Shown here piece after piece: positions 1 to 9,347 of a stretch of 64,000 nt of DNA; within the stretch, counting starts at the first letter, position 1, and each line of letters opens with the position of its first letter. The DNA lies in the NCBI GenBank assembly GCA_028282805.1, contig JANQHD010000023.1, forward strand, positions 248,001 through 312,000. Reading direction: 5' to 3'. The notes beneath the pieces were generated by a model. It saw nothing but the letters and a program-made list of their open reading frames with translations. It was not told the origin of the DNA and did no database searches. This stretch comes from Phycisphaeraceae bacterium. Its GTDB lineage: Bacteria; Planctomycetota; Phycisphaerae; Phycisphaerales; Zrk34. The translations under genes were made by a program, and so were the position numbers.

Positions 1-495
1 AAGCTTCATTACGACCGCCGGCTCGACATGCTCGTCGACGGCAGCTTCCACATCGCCAACTTCGGCGACGTGGACTTGAAAAACCGCCGGCTGCACATGA
101 TCGTCGGCCTGACCGCCGACACGCTCGACAAGACCTTCGGCGCCGAGGGCCTGCCGGCGGACACGATCTACCAGATCCCCGTGACCGGCCCGATCGACAA
201 GCCGAAGGTCGACGTCGCCGGCGCCGCCGTTGAGCTCGCCACGCTCAAGGAGCGCGCCAAGCTCGCGAAGAAGAACCCGCTCGTCGGCGCGCTGCTCGAA
301 GGCTTGCTCAAGGACATGCGCAAAGACAACCTGCCCGTGCCGCCGAAGTCGCAGGACCCGCTGCCGTGGGTCGTCAAGGCCCCGCCGCGCCAAGCGGAAC
401 CCGAGCCCGAACAACCCAAGCGGCCCGAGAAGAAGCGCGAAAAGTCGCTTGAGGAACAGCTCATCGAAGAAGGTTTGAAGAGCATCTTTGATTGA
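1..495 (+). CDS. C-terminal part of an AsmA-like envelope protein (5' partial)
   Basis: The reading frame is open from the first base of the window, so only about 164 C-terminal residues are seen. The visible part has the block TGPIDKPKVDVAGAAVEL, like the end of AsmA/YhdP-type periplasmic proteins, where a beta-rich repeat ends in a 'G-x-hydrophobic-x-KPKV' strand. It is followed by a charged, Pro/Glu/Lys-rich tail (about residues 120-155 of the visible part). Such proteins usually span the periplasm and act in outer-membrane lipid traffic, but the diagnostic N-terminal half lies outside the window. An alternative is another long beta-helical envelope protein. A strong terminator follows 38 bases downstream, so this is the end of its transcript. 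Confidence 0.55.
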   Translation, partial: KLHYDRRLDMLVDGSFHIANFGDVDLKNRRLHMIVGLTADTLDKTFGAEGLPADTIYQIPVTGPIDKPKVDVAGAAVELATLKERAKLAKKNPLVGALLEGLLKDMRKDNLPVPPKSQDPLPWVVKAPPRQAEPEPEQPKRPEKKREKSLEEQLIEEGLKSIFD

Positions 496-532
496 CGCGT
501 CACACACGAAGCCGCGAACGGTGTTCGCGGCC

Positions 533-558
533 GCCGCGGATCCCATCCGCGGCTTTTT
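533..558 (+). terminator. Rho-independent terminator after the AsmA-like gene
   Basis: A perfect 8-bp stem (GCCGCGGA / TCCGCGGC) with a 5-base loop is followed by five T residues. A second, weaker hairpin (CCGCGAAC / GTTCGCGG, around 512-530) sits just before it. It ends only a few bases before the stop codon of the convergent hydrolase gene. Confidence 0.85.
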
Positions 559-560
559 GT

Positions 561-1670
561 TTACGCGGCGTCGGCGGGTGGGGTGGGTGCTTCTTTGCGC
601 TCATCGGTGGGTTGCGTGGCCGGTTCGCCTTGTGCTTCTTCTTCGACCACCTCGGTCTCGATCAACGACAGGATGCGCGGCAGGGAGAACAAGAAGCTGT
701 AGTGCGTGCCGGGCACGACGACGTGGTGGTCGTCGTTGAGGCCGATGGCCTTGGCGAGCCGCTCGCCGTTGCGCAGGGGCACGACGGTGTCGTCGGCGGC
801 ATTGATCAGCCAGGTGCTGGCCGGGTCGAGGCGGTGGGCAACGGTCAGCGGTTCGACGGCTTCGAGCAGCTCGCGCAGCTGCTCGTCGTCGTAGCCGGCC
901 TGTTGCAGCTTGCGGCGCACGTAGGCCGCGTCGCGTTTGCCGTTGGTCAGCACGTCGAAGGTGTCGCCGCCGGAGATGATGAAGAAGGCGTGGTCGAACG
1001 CGCCGTCGAGCGAGGCGGTGACGGTGGCGATGAACCCGCCGAGGCTCGGGCCGACGATGGAGATGCGGTCGTTTTGCACCTGCGGGATCGCGGCGATCGC
1101 GTCGCGGGCGCGGCGGGCGTCGGCGACGGATTGGTGGGCGTGCTCGAGGGTGACCACGCTGGGGTACTTACGCGGCGGGTCGGTGCGCCGGCCGAAGCCC
1201 GGCATCTCGATGACGAACACGTGGATGCCCTTCGGTTGCAAGCCCCCGGCGAGCATCTTCGCCACGACCAGGCGCGGGTGGATCGAGTGCACGACCAGCA
1301 CCGCCGGCGCGTCGATGACCCGGCCGTCGGCGTCCTTCGCGGCGAACCAGCGCAGGCGCACCCGGTCCTGGTTGGGCTTGCCCGCTGGGCGGGGCGAGGG
1401 GAACGTGAGCACCTTGTCGCAGCGCAGGCCCGACTCGGGCGGCACGACCGTCACGTCGAACGCGACCGGCTCCCACCGCAGGCTCTTCAGCGTCTCGTTG
1501 GCGTCGGTCTTGTCGTCGGTTTGGATCGCCAGCGTGTCTTGCGCGGCGTAGACCGGGTCCTGCCCCGCCCCCGGATCCGCCCCCGGATCGCCCCCCGGAT
1601 CGCCCCCCGGATCGGCCCACGCGGCCGAGACGAACAGCCCGCACAACAGGATGGTCGCTAAGTCACGCAT
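561..1670 (-). CDS. secreted alpha/beta hydrolase
   Basis: This 369-residue protein starts with a signal peptide (hydrophobic run ILLCGLFVSAAWA). A tandem DPGG/DPGA linker follows, then an alpha/beta hydrolase fold. The nucleophile elbow is GPSLGGF (Ser about residue 211). The acid is probably the Asp in NAADDTVVP and the base the His in VPGTHYSF, so the Ser-Asp-His order is complete. It resembles dienelactone hydrolase or prolyl-oligopeptidase-like secreted esterases; the substrate cannot be read. The mature protein would act in the periplasm or outside the cell. There is no Shine-Dalgarno site: TATACT lies 7 bases before the ATG, which suggests a leaderless mRNA. It is convergent with the AsmA-like gene. 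Confidence 0.8.
   Translation of the reverse strand: MRDLATILLCGLFVSAAWADPGGDPGGDPGADPGAGQDPVYAAQDTLAIQTDDKTDANETLKSLRWEPVAFDVTVVPPESGLRCDKVLTFPSPRPAGKPNQDRVRLRWFAAKDADGRVIDAPAVLVVHSIHPRLVVAKMLAGGLQPKGIHVFVIEMPGFGRRTDPPRKYPSVVTLEHAHQSVADARRARDAIAAIPQVQNDRISIVGPSLGGFIATVTASLDGAFDHAFFIISGGDTFDVLTNGKRDAAYVRRKLQQAGYDDEQLRELLEAVEPLTVAHRLDPASTWLINAADDTVVPLRNGERLAKAIGLNDDHHVVVPGTHYSFLFSLPRILSLIETEVVEEEAQGEPATQPTDERKEAPTPPADAA
1564..1617 (-). repeat. 12-bp in-frame tandem repeat encoding DPGG/DPGA
   Basis: About four copies of a 12-base unit (GGATCGCCCCCC-like on the plus strand) encode Asp-Pro-Gly-Gly/Ala repeats just after the signal peptide of the hydrolase. It is probably a flexible linker and is prone to copy-number change. 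Confidence 0.7.
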
Positions 1671-1677
1671 GATTCAG

Positions 1678-1683
1678 AGTATA
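1678..1683 (-). promoter_or_regulatory. -10 element TATACT, 7 nt before the hydrolase start
   Basis: TATACT on the minus strand ends 7 bases before the ATG at 1670 and no ribosome binding site fits between. The first transcribed base would fall at or beside the start codon, so a leaderless transcript is inferred. Confidence 0.55.
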
Positions 1684-1984
1684 TCGGCCCGATCGGCGTC
1701 GCTGCACATCATTCTCCAAAGGGGTAGACGCAACCGCCCGGGCGACCGCTTCACGTGTCAGATTGGCAGCCGTTTGGCCGCCCAGCGGGGCCGATGGCAG
1801 GGGGTCCGATAGTTTTGAGGTTTTTAATGCTTACTTGGCAAAGACTTGCGCCACTCGATGTTGGCGCGCCCGTTGCCGATAGGGCTAATTGACGCGATTC
1901 GTCTGCGCCGTCGGTGCTCGCCAGGTGGCGGGCCCGGGGGCACAATGACGGCCGCGGGACTGCGAAAGAAAGAGGTACACCAAG
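1684..1984 (+). other. gene-free region upstream of dnaK
   Basis: About 300 bases hold no credible gene. A ribosome binding site (AAAGAGG) lies 9 bases before the dnaK ATG. I looked for a CIRCE operator (TTAGCACTC inverted repeat) and a clear heat-shock promoter and saw neither. A TTGACG at 1889-1894 has no good partner -10. The dnaK promoter is presumably here but is not identified. Confidence 0.5.
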
Positions 1985-3916
1985 ATGGCGACTCCAATTG
2001 GCATTGACTTGGGCACGACCAACAGCGTGGTGGCGGTGGTCGAGGCCGGCCAGCCGAAGGTGCTGGTCAACTCGTCCGGCTCCCGCCTGACCCCGTCGGT
2101 CGTCGCGTACACCGATAAGGGCGAGGTGCTCGTCGGCCAGACCGCCAAGCACCAGCAGGTCACCAACCCCCTGCGCACCGTCTACTCCATCAAGCGCTTC
2201 ATGGGCCGGCGCCACAACGAGGTCGAGTCCGAAGAGAAGATCGTGCCCTACGCGGTCGTCGGCGGCCCCAGCGACCTGGTCAAGGTCGAGGTCGACGGCA
2301 AGCAGTACACCCCCCAGGAGATCAGCGCCAAGGTCTTGCAGGACCTGAAGAAGACCGCCGAAGACTACCTCGGCGAAGAGGTCACGCAGGCCGTGGTGAC
2401 CGTGCCGGCGTACTTCAACGACTCGCAGCGCCACGCGACCAAGGAAGCCGGCGAGATCGCGGGCCTCGAGGTCATGCGCATCATCAACGAGCCCACCGCC
2501 GCCGCGCTGGCCTACGGGCTGGACAAGAAGAAAGAGCAGACCGTGGCCGTGTTCGACTTCGGCGGCGGCACGTTCGACATCTCCATCCTCGAGATCGACC
2601 CCGAGGTCGGCACCTTCCAGGTCAAGAGCACCAACGGCGACACCCACCTCGGCGGCGACGACGTCGACGAGGTGCTCATCGACCACGTGGCCGAGGAGTT
2701 CCGCCGCAACGAGGGCATCGACCTGCGGCAGGACCCGATGGCGCTGCAGCGCCTCAAGGAAGCGGCCGAGAAGGCCAAGTGCGAGCTGTCCAACACGCTC
2801 GAGACCACGGTCAACCTGCCGTTCATCACCGCCGACCAGTCAGGCCCCAAGCACCTGCAGATGACCATCACCCGCGCCAAGCTCGAGGCGCTGATCGCGC
2901 CGCTGCTCGAACGCCTCAAGACCCCTTGCTTGCAGGCGATCCAGGACGCCAAGCTCTCCACCAGCGAGATCGACGAGGTCGTCATGGTCGGCGGCTCGAC
3001 GCGCATCCCCGCCGTCGGCGAACTCGTCAAGGAGGTGTTCGACAAGGAGCCCAACCGCTCGATCAACCCCGACGAGGTCGTCTCCGTCGGCGCCGCGGTG
3101 CTGGCCAACGAGCTGACCAAGGGCAAGGACTCCGACATCCTGCTGCTCGACGTGACCCCGCTGTCGCTGGGCATCGAGACGCTCGGCGGCGTGATGACCC
3201 GGCTCATCGAGAAGAACACCACCATCCCGACTTCCAAGGGCGAGACGTTCAGCACCGCCGCGGACAACCAGACCGAGGTGACCGTGCACGTGCTCCAGGG
3301 CGAGCGCGACTTCGCCAAGGACAACCGTTCGCTCGGCCAGTTCAACCTGACCGGCATCCCGCCCGCGCCGCGCGGCACCCCGCAGATCGAGGTCGCCTTC
3401 AACATCGACGCCAACGGCATCCTCAACGTCACCGCCAAGGACAAGGCCACTGGCGCCGAGCAGTCGATCGAGATCAAGGGCTCGTCGGGCCTGTCCGACA
3501 CCGAGATCGAGCAGATGAAGAAGGACGCCGAGGCCCACGCCGAGGACGACCGCAAACGCCGCGAGTACGTCGACGCCCGCAACAAGGCCGAGGCGATGGT
3601 CCACCAGACCCGCACCGCCCTCGAAGAGCACGGCGACAAGGTCGACCAGTCCGTCCGCGGCGACATCGAGTCGGCCCTGACCGGCGTCGAAGAGGCGCTC
3701 AAGGGCGACAACCCCGACGCCCTGAACAACGCCGTCGCCGAGCTCGAACGCAAGTCGATGGAACTCGGCAAGGCGATGTACGAAGCCCAGGCCGCCGCCG
3801 CCCCCGGAAGCGCCCCCGGCGCTGACGCCGCGGCAGGTGCTGAAACCTCCGCCGGCCCCGGTGCATCCAACGAGGACGTGATCGACGCCGACTTCGAGGT
3901 CAAGGACGGCAAGTAA
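1985..3916 (+). CDS. dnaK: molecular chaperone DnaK (Hsp70)
   Basis: A full-length 643-residue Hsp70, the usual bacterial size. The ATPase domain has the phosphate-1 loop [11 protein letters not shown] (residues 5-15), the block [11 protein letters not shown] and the second phosphate loop [10 protein letters not shown]. The interdomain linker and start of the substrate-binding domain are read as [17 protein letters not shown]. The tail ends in the conserved VIDADFEV. It folds and refolds cytoplasmic proteins with DnaJ and GrpE, neither of which is adjacent. The start is fixed by AAAGAGG 9 bases upstream. The gene appears monocistronic, with a terminator about 55 bases after the stop. No CIRCE element is visible, so HrcA control is not supported. 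Confidence 0.98.
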   Translation: MATPIGIDLGTTNSVVAVVEAGQPKVLVNSSGSRLTPSVVAYTDKGEVLVGQTAKHQQVTNPLRTVYSIKRFMGRRHNEVESEEKIVPYAVVGGPSDLVKVEVDGKQYTPQEISAKVLQDLKKTAEDYLGEEVTQAVVTVPAYFNDSQRHATKEAGEIAGLEVMRIINEPTAAALAYGLDKKKEQTVAVFDFGGGTFDISILEIDPEVGTFQVKSTNGDTHLGGDDVDEVLIDHVAEEFRRNEGIDLRQDPMALQRLKEAAEKAKCELSNTLETTVNLPFITADQSGPKHLQMTITRAKLEALIAPLLERLKTPCLQAIQDAKLSTSEIDEVVMVGGSTRIPAVGELVKEVFDKEPNRSINPDEVVSVGAAVLANELTKGKDSDILLLDVTPLSLGIETLGGVMTRLIEKNTTIPTSKGETFSTAADNQTEVTVHVLQGERDFAKDNRSLGQFNLTGIPPAPRGTPQIEVAFNIDANGILNVTAKDKATGAEQSIEIKGSSGLSDTEIEQMKKDAEAHAEDDRKRREYVDARNKAEAMVHQTRTALEEHGDKVDQSVRGDIESALTGVEEALKGDNPDALNNAVAELERKSMELGKAMYEAQAAAAPGSAPGADAAAGAETSAGPGASNEDVIDADFEVKDGK

Positions 3917-3969
3917 GCCGGCGTTTGAAATACGCATCCACAACACCGCCGGCTCTAACCCGGCGTGCG

Positions 3970-4006
3970 ACCCGCGGGACGTGCCTCCCCCGCGGGTATT
4001 TTCTTT
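3970..4006 (+). terminator. Rho-independent terminator after dnaK
   Basis: A 9-bp perfect stem (ACCCGCGGG / CCCGCGGGT, 3970-3978 with 3989-3997) is followed by a T-rich tract ATTTTCTTT. Confidence 0.8.
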
Positions 4007-4031
4007 CACGCCCACCCCGGCGAGCGTCGCT

Positions 4032-5000
4032 TCAGCGACGCGGGCAGCAGCGCGAACCCGAACCGCGGCGCAACAGGCACAAGCCCGCCCCGACCAGCAG
4101 CGCCGCCGAGGCCGGCTCCGGCACCGCGATCACCCACGTGCCCGACTGCGCCGGGAAGTCGCTGTTGAAGTCGAACGTGCCGTACGTGCGCCCGAACGGG
4201 TCGCTCTGGCCGGTGAGGATCGCCAGGGCCGTGTCGCCCGGCTCCAGCGCATACGGGTCGCTGCCCCATAGCGCCTCTGCGCCGCCGACCAGCAAGCGGT
4301 CGCTGGGCGCACCGAGCACCGTGTTCGGCGTGCTCTGCGTGCCGAGGTACGTCACCAGGTCTTCGGTCCCGCTTTGCCAAAGCAAACCGGTGAGGAACAA
4401 CCGCGCATCACGCTGCGTCGCCAGGTTGATCACGCTGTGGTTGATCGGGTCGGTCGTGCCGTCGAGCGCGACGACCCCTTCGCCGCGCACGGTCACCACC
4501 GCCTCGTTGATGTTGCGCGCCGAGTGCATCGCCTGGTCCGAGATGTCCATCGTAAACGCGTTGTCGCCGACCGTGTGGTTGTCGCGGCGCAGCCCGCCGT
4601 TGAACGTCACGTGCATCCGCAGCCAGGCCGTGCCCGACAGGTGCACGAACCGGTCGGCGAAGAACTGCGCCCGCGACACGCCCGCGCCGCCGCCGAGGGT
4701 GTCGAACGTCGCGACGATGTTGCCGTTGATGAAGTTCGGCGACTGGCTGATGGCGTTGATGCTCCCGGCCGGCGGCGGCACGTAAGGCGCGACGCCGCCG
4801 TCGCCGTCCGAGTCCCAGTTGGCCTCTTGGTGGAACGAGAAGCCGTCGCCGCCGTTGGCGTCGGCGATCCAGTAGAACGTGTCGCTCGCTTTGGCGCTGG
4901 CCGCGATGATCAGCGTGGCGCAAGCCAATGCGCACAGCCCGACCGTACCGTTCGCCTCGCTCACCGAGCGGAACGAACACATGCTCAATCGCTGTCCCAT
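4032..5000 (-). CDS. secreted PEP-CTERM sorting-domain protein
   Basis: The start at 5000 was chosen because AAGGAGA lies 6 bases before this ATG; the open frame runs on upstream without support. The 322-residue product has a signal peptide (hydrophobic run about residues 15-35, cleaved near AKASD). The middle is a beta-rich secreted region with no recognised catalytic motif (YWIADANGGDGF, then strand-turn repeats). The C-terminus is a PEP-CTERM signal: VPEPASAALLVGAG, a short hydrophobic helix, then an Arg-rich end. In this family the tail is recognised by an exosortase that anchors the protein at the cell surface. Function beyond sorting is unknown. Confidence 0.8.
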   Translation of the reverse strand: MGQRLSMCSFRSVSEANGTVGLCALACATLIIAASAKASDTFYWIADANGGDGFSFHQEANWDSDGDGGVAPYVPPPAGSINAISQSPNFINGNIVATFDTLGGGAGVSRAQFFADRFVHLSGTAWLRMHVTFNGGLRRDNHTVGDNAFTMDISDQAMHSARNINEAVVTVRGEGVVALDGTTDPINHSVINLATQRDARLFLTGLLWQSGTEDLVTYLGTQSTPNTVLGAPSDRLLVGGAEALWGSDPYALEPGDTALAILTGQSDPFGRTYGTFDFNSDFPAQSGTWVIAVPEPASAALLVGAGLCLLRRGSGSRCCPRR

Positions 5001-5281
5001 GGGATCTCTCCTTGGCAAGTGCGGATCGCAAGACCCGACCGGGCCGACGCGGCCCGACCGCACTCCCTCGGTCTTCCCATGTTGTTGTGGTTCCCCACGA
5101 CGTGCGTGCGTCGGCCGGGGCAGCGCCGCTCGGCCGATAAATGCAGTATGCGCCACCCACGCCCGCATATCAACGGAATAATACGCCGCCCGCCGCGTTA
5201 TACCTGTGAGCACCGATGACCGATACCGTTCCAGGTCGGCGTCTATGATGTGGTGGGCAAACCGGCAATAAGGACAAACGG

Positions 5282-6094
5282 ATGACTCATCAGCGGTTTA
5301 TTACGGGCGTGTTGATCGCCGTGTTCAGCTTGGCGTGCGTGGCCGAGTCTTCGTGGGCGCAGCGGCGCAACCCGCGGTACCCGCGGGACTACCGGCCCAA
5401 GCCCAACCCCGAATACCCCATCGCCGAGCGCGCCGTGGAGACCGCCAAGGCGAACGTCGCCGAGACCAAGTCGAAACTCGACGACGCCAACGCACACCAC
5501 AAGCAGGCCGCCCAGGCCTTGACCGAGGCCAACGCCGCCAAGCTCACCGTGCTGCGCCAGCTCAAGGCGCAGATCGAGGCCAAGCCCGAGGTGATCGAAG
5601 CCCGCGCCGCGCTGCGTGAAATCAAAGAGCAACTGCTCAAAGCCCAGCAGCGCGTGCGGGCGCAGCTCGCCGGCCAACCGGATTACGAGGCGGCCAAGCG
5701 CGCCGAGCGGGAGGCCGAGGCCGAGTCCGCCGAGCTCCGCGAAGCGGACGTCGCCCCCGAAGCCCGCCGCGCCGCGGCGTTGAAGCTGCTCGAAGCGCAG
5801 AACAAGGTGCAGAAGCTGCTCAAGGCCGCTTACGCAGAGGACAAGCAGGTCATCGAACTGCAAGCGCTAACCAGCGAACGGTCGGCGACGCTGAACAAGA
5901 TCGTCGGCGAACTGGAAAAGCAGATGCGCGAAAACCCCACCTGGCAGCAGGCGATCGAGACCCAACGCCAGGCCGACACCGAACGCAGCGCAGCCCTGCG
6001 CGACGTGGCCGCCGCCAAGCAAGCCTACGCCGCCGCCAACCAGGAGCTGGCCCGCGCCGAGGCCAAGCTGCGCCAAACACCCAAGAAGAAGTAA
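5282..6094 (+). CDS. secreted coiled-coil protein of unknown function
   Basis: This 270-residue protein has a signal peptide (GVLIAVFSLACVAESSWA, cleaved before QRRNPR). The rest is almost entirely Ala/Glu/Lys/Arg-rich helix with heptad-like spacing, so a long periplasmic coiled coil is likely. A Pro/Tyr/Arg-rich stretch (about residues 27-48) sits between them. AAGGA lies 9 bases before the ATG. No enzyme motif is present. It could be a structural spacer of the envelope, like Lpp- or TolA-type helices, but no family is recognised. Confidence 0.7.
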   Translation: MTHQRFITGVLIAVFSLACVAESSWAQRRNPRYPRDYRPKPNPEYPIAERAVETAKANVAETKSKLDDANAHHKQAAQALTEANAAKLTVLRQLKAQIEAKPEVIEARAALREIKEQLLKAQQRVRAQLAGQPDYEAAKRAEREAEAESAELREADVAPEARRAAALKLLEAQNKVQKLLKAAYAEDKQVIELQALTSERSATLNKIVGELEKQMRENPTWQQAIETQRQADTERSAALRDVAAAKQAYAAANQELARAEAKLRQTPKKK

Positions 6095-6177
6095 GCGAGA
6101 AAAACAGGTGCCAACCATTGCGTGTGGCGCCTGACCGGTATCGGCCACTAAAACCCTCAATCAGGGGCGATTGTCTA

Positions 6178-6206
6178 TTGACTATTACTTGGCCGCAACC
6201 GATAAT
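6178..6206 (+). promoter_or_regulatory. strong sigma-70 type promoter facing the 3' end of the DUF3800 gene
   Basis: TTGACT (6178-6183), a 17-base spacer and GATAAT (6201-6206) make one of the best promoter matches in the window. It points rightward, but the next gene lies on the opposite strand and ends at 6275. The transcript would be a short non-coding or antisense RNA beginning near 6213. The stretch 6214-6300 contains the near-repeat CCTGTGACAGG / CCTGTGACGGG. Confidence 0.5.
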
Positions 6207-6274
6207 GTAACTGACCTGTGACAGGCGAACGTCGGCTACACGCCGTGTGTTCGGGTGGCCTGACCATCGCGAAC

Positions 6275-7096
6275 CTAGCCTGTGACGGGTCTTATTTTAT
6301 GCATTTCCAGTGGGTTGGTATCACAATACCATTCGCCATAAGGCTTCTTGGTGGTGTCATCCAAGTCCATGATCAACCTAAATCGTGGCGCTAGCAACAA
6401 GAAAAACCTATCTTCGTAGCGTTCGTAAAGCCGTTGAAGCGCCCACAAATAATAATCAACGATCTGAAGCCCAACGGCTTCAGATGGCTTTAGCGATCGC
6501 AGAGCAATCTCTTTGTCGATTTCACATCCCCATTTTCTTTCGAAGTTAGATTTCGCTCTTTGGATTGCGCTGCTCAGCGCTTGTTGTCTATCAGTTTTAC
6601 CGCGTTGTGCAAACGTGATGATGTTTGTGTCGTTCTTGTGTAACAAGTTTTTGAAAAGCCGTTTGACCATGTCATCGTACAATTCGTTGGCGGTCAGCTT
6701 CTTGCCCCCCAACCGCATCCGCGTTTTTGCGTGTTCGGCAAGTATGTCTTTGCGCCTGATCGCAACTTGCACCTTGACATTAAGCTGTTGGAGTAGATGG
6801 AATACCTCGCGTCGCACTTCCGGGAGGTCGTCTTTGGCGTGAAAGCAGGCCGCTGTTTTCCTGGCTCCGGGCTGCATGGAAGGGACCTTTCGAAAGTACG
6901 GGTCCTGCAACAGGTTGTGGCGGAGCCCCTCTAGTGCGTCATGAGCAGCAACGGGGTCTTCAACATGTGCAACACCTACCATCACGCACTTCGAGACACC
7001 ATGCCGGCCTACAATCGGCACCCCTCTTCGGTTGAATAACGTGAAATCCCCCGCTTCATCAACGTAATAGCTCGCGGTGGTCCCGGTGTCGCCCAT
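6275..7096 (-). CDS. DUF3800 domain protein
   Basis: The N-terminus reads YYVDEAGDF (residues 9-17 from the chosen start), the Y-x-D-E-x-G-D signature of DUF3800, a family with an RNase H-like fold often found in mobile or defence-linked contexts. Later blocks SEAVGLQIVDYYLWALQRLYE match the family's C-terminal helix. The start at 7096 puts the motif at the usual distance from the N-terminus; a GTG at 7150 is possible. GC in a counted 60-base line is 47 percent, far below its neighbours, so recent transfer is likely. Its activity is not established. A strong promoter points into its 3' end from the other strand. Confidence 0.8.
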   Translation of the reverse strand: MGDTGTTASYYVDEAGDFTLFNRRGVPIVGRHGVSKCVMVGVAHVEDPVAAHDALEGLRHNLLQDPYFRKVPSMQPGARKTAACFHAKDDLPEVRREVFHLLQQLNVKVQVAIRRKDILAEHAKTRMRLGGKKLTANELYDDMVKRLFKNLLHKNDTNIITFAQRGKTDRQQALSSAIQRAKSNFERKWGCEIDKEIALRSLKPSEAVGLQIVDYYLWALQRLYERYEDRFFLLLAPRFRLIMDLDDTTKKPYGEWYCDTNPLEMHKIRPVTG

Positions 7097-7183
7097 CGCA
7101 TCAACATACCCGCAAGGTAGGTTAAGGGCGAGGTAGAACGCCAAGGTCACTATCTTATGGCACGGCGTTGGGTCCCGTCTTGG

Positions 7184-9262
7184 TCAGAACCGCCACGTCG
7201 CTTGCACGTATACCGAGCGCGGCACCTCGACGATGCCCGCCTGCGCGGTGTCGTTGCCCTCGGCATGGTCCGGGTCCAGCAGGTTCTGTCCCCACACCGA
7301 CAGCTCGATGTCGTCCGTCGGCCGCCACGTCACGCCCGTGTCCAGGCGGATGTAGCTGTCGATGCCCGGCGAGTTCGGCGGGTTGTCGACGTAGTAAGCC
7401 GCGGCGTTCAACTCCAGGTCGTCGGTCAGGTCGTAAGCGACCCGGCCCTTGGCCTGGTGACGTGGCGCGGTGTTGGATACCCCGGCTACGCCCGGGCCGA
7501 AGTCGACCTGCACGACGCTGTAACTGGTCTCGAAGCGCAGGTTGTCGGTCGGCTCCCACACCAGCGACGCCTCGCCGCCGTAGCTGTCGGCGTGGCCCGC
7601 GTTGGACAGCACCATGTCGCCGATGCCGCCGATCGGCATGGTCGTGATCAGGTTGTCGTAACGCGAGTAAAACCCGGCCAGGTCCAGCACCGTGTCTCCG
7701 CCGAGCTTCACGCGGTAGCCGCCTTCGAGCGTGGTGGCCTGCTCGGCCTGGTTGCGGTCGTCGCCGAGGATGCGCATCGCCAGGATGGGCCCGCCGAAGT
7801 CGAACAGCGCGATGGTCAACACCATGTCGTCGTCGCTCGCGTCGGTCACCCGCACCGGCCTCGACGCCGCCGCCCACAGCGTCTGCTTCTCGTCCGGCGT
7901 CCACCACACCCGCGCGCTCGGCTGCACCTCGAACCCGGTGCGGCCGTTGTGCTCGAACTTCGAGCCGATCATGAAGAACAGCTCGCCGTCGACCAGCGTC
8001 CACGTGTCCTGCACGAACGCCGAGAACTTGTGCAGCTGACGGCCGTTGGGGCTGATAGCGAAGGTGACGCCGTCGTCCGACTCGTACGCGTCGAGGTGGT
8101 ACGCCAGGCCCCACAGCAGCTCGTGCTCGTCACGCGCGCCCCAGCCGAAGCGGTGACGCCAGTCGATCTCGAAGGTGTCGCGGTCGAACTGCGAGTCCGA
8201 ACCCGACACGCGGTTATCGCGCATGTAATAGGCCTGCAGCGACCAGCCGGTCTCTTCCTTGTCCTGCGACAGCTTCACCGTCGCGAACGCGCCGGTGGCG
8301 CGGTTTTGGTTGGTCTCCGGCACCACCGTGCCCGGCGGCAGGGGCAGGGGCACGCGGTTGCCCTCGTTCAGCCGATCGGAGTGGTGGAACCCGGTGTCGA
8401 GCATGAAGCGGATGCCGTCGTCGCCCACGTGATCGAGGCGGAACCCGCCGAGCACCATGTCCCACGCGTCGGGGTATTCCGCGCCCGAAGAAAAGCTGAA
8501 GTTGTCGCGGTTGGTGTACTTGGCCCACACGCGGAAGTGGGTGTTCTCGTCGATCTCGCCGCCGTAGCGCACGGCCCCGATCGCATCGATCTGTGAACCG
8601 ATCACGCCCTTGGCGTACCAGCCCTGCGTCCGGTCGGCGGTCTTGGAGGTGACGTTGATCACGCCGTTGACGGCGTTGGCGCCCCACAGAGTTGCGCCCG
8701 GGCCTCGGATGACTTCAAGGCGGTCGAGGTCTTCGAGCACCATGTCCTGGATGTCCCAGTAGGTGCCGGAGAACACCGGGTCGAACACCGTGCGCCCGTC
8801 GACCAGCACCAGCAGCTTGTTGGCGAAGAGGTTATTGAACCCGCGCACGCTGACTTCCCATTGCCGCGCGCCGTCCCGCGCCACGTCCGCGCCGGGCACG
8901 AGGCGCAGCGCCTCGGCCAGGTGCTGGTGGCCGGTGCGCCGGATGTCCTCGCCGGTGATGACGTACACCGCCGCGGGCGTGGTGAACCAGTCCTGCTCGA
9001 CGCCGGCCACGGAGGTGACCTGCACCTGCATCAGGTCCTCGAGCGACAGGCCGACGAACTCGTTGCCGTCGGCATCGCCCATCGCAATCAGGTCCAGGCT
9101 CGGCGGCTCTTCCAGCGGGTCGTCCATCAGCGCAGCCCACGCGCCCGACGAAACAAACACCAACACAAGCACGAACGACCACAACCCCACCGATCGGTGG
9201 CGGTGCTCACCGCCGGCGAACGCGTCGTTCCTCGGCGGGCGCACAAGCGCGTGCATCAACAT
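7184..9262 (-). CDS. TonB-dependent outer-membrane receptor
   Basis: This 692-residue protein has an N-terminal hydrophobic leader (LWSFVLVLVFVSSGAWA). A plug domain follows with VYVITGEDIRRTGHQHLAEALR, VSVRGFNNLFANKLLVLVDGRTV and LDRLEVIRGPGATLWGANA (each a conserved plug block). A 22-strand-type barrel then ends in YVQATWRF, the terminal aromatic signal for outer-membrane assembly. It imports an iron complex, cobalamin or a glycan using TonB energy; the ligand is not readable. A weak AGGGG precedes the ATG. A 10-bp perfect hairpin lies about 85 bases upstream. No TonB gene is next to it, though an Exb-type motor lies 18 kb away. Confidence 0.93.
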   Translation of the reverse strand: MLMHALVRPPRNDAFAGGEHRHRSVGLWSFVLVLVFVSSGAWAALMDDPLEEPPSLDLIAMGDADGNEFVGLSLEDLMQVQVTSVAGVEQDWFTTPAAVYVITGEDIRRTGHQHLAEALRLVPGADVARDGARQWEVSVRGFNNLFANKLLVLVDGRTVFDPVFSGTYWDIQDMVLEDLDRLEVIRGPGATLWGANAVNGVINVTSKTADRTQGWYAKGVIGSQIDAIGAVRYGGEIDENTHFRVWAKYTNRDNFSFSSGAEYPDAWDMVLGGFRLDHVGDDGIRFMLDTGFHHSDRLNEGNRVPLPLPPGTVVPETNQNRATGAFATVKLSQDKEETGWSLQAYYMRDNRVSGSDSQFDRDTFEIDWRHRFGWGARDEHELLWGLAYHLDAYESDDGVTFAISPNGRQLHKFSAFVQDTWTLVDGELFFMIGSKFEHNGRTGFEVQPSARVWWTPDEKQTLWAAASRPVRVTDASDDDMVLTIALFDFGGPILAMRILGDDRNQAEQATTLEGGYRVKLGGDTVLDLAGFYSRYDNLITTMPIGGIGDMVLSNAGHADSYGGEASLVWEPTDNLRFETSYSVVQVDFGPGVAGVSNTAPRHQAKGRVAYDLTDDLELNAAAYYVDNPPNSPGIDSYIRLDTGVTWRPTDDIELSVWGQNLLDPDHAEGNDTAQAGIVEVPRSVYVQATWRF

Positions 9263-9347
9263 GACTGGCCCCTGGTTCTTTCAGCGGGAAGGCCCGGTCG
9301 CATCGCGGTGGCGTGGGAAGTGGCCGGGCCTTTGCGCCCCTGAATTG

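Noticed and set aside
1889-1946. TTGACG and CACAAT as a dnaK promoter
   Set aside because: The spacing is far from 17 bases, so the pair does not make a sigma-70 promoter.
1690-1984. CIRCE heat-shock operator before dnaK
   Set aside because: No TTAGCACTC-like inverted repeat could be found.
3930-5213. A longer PEP-CTERM gene start at 5213
   Set aside because: The extra 71 residues have no signal peptide and lie before a clear AAGGAGA-ATG start at 5000.
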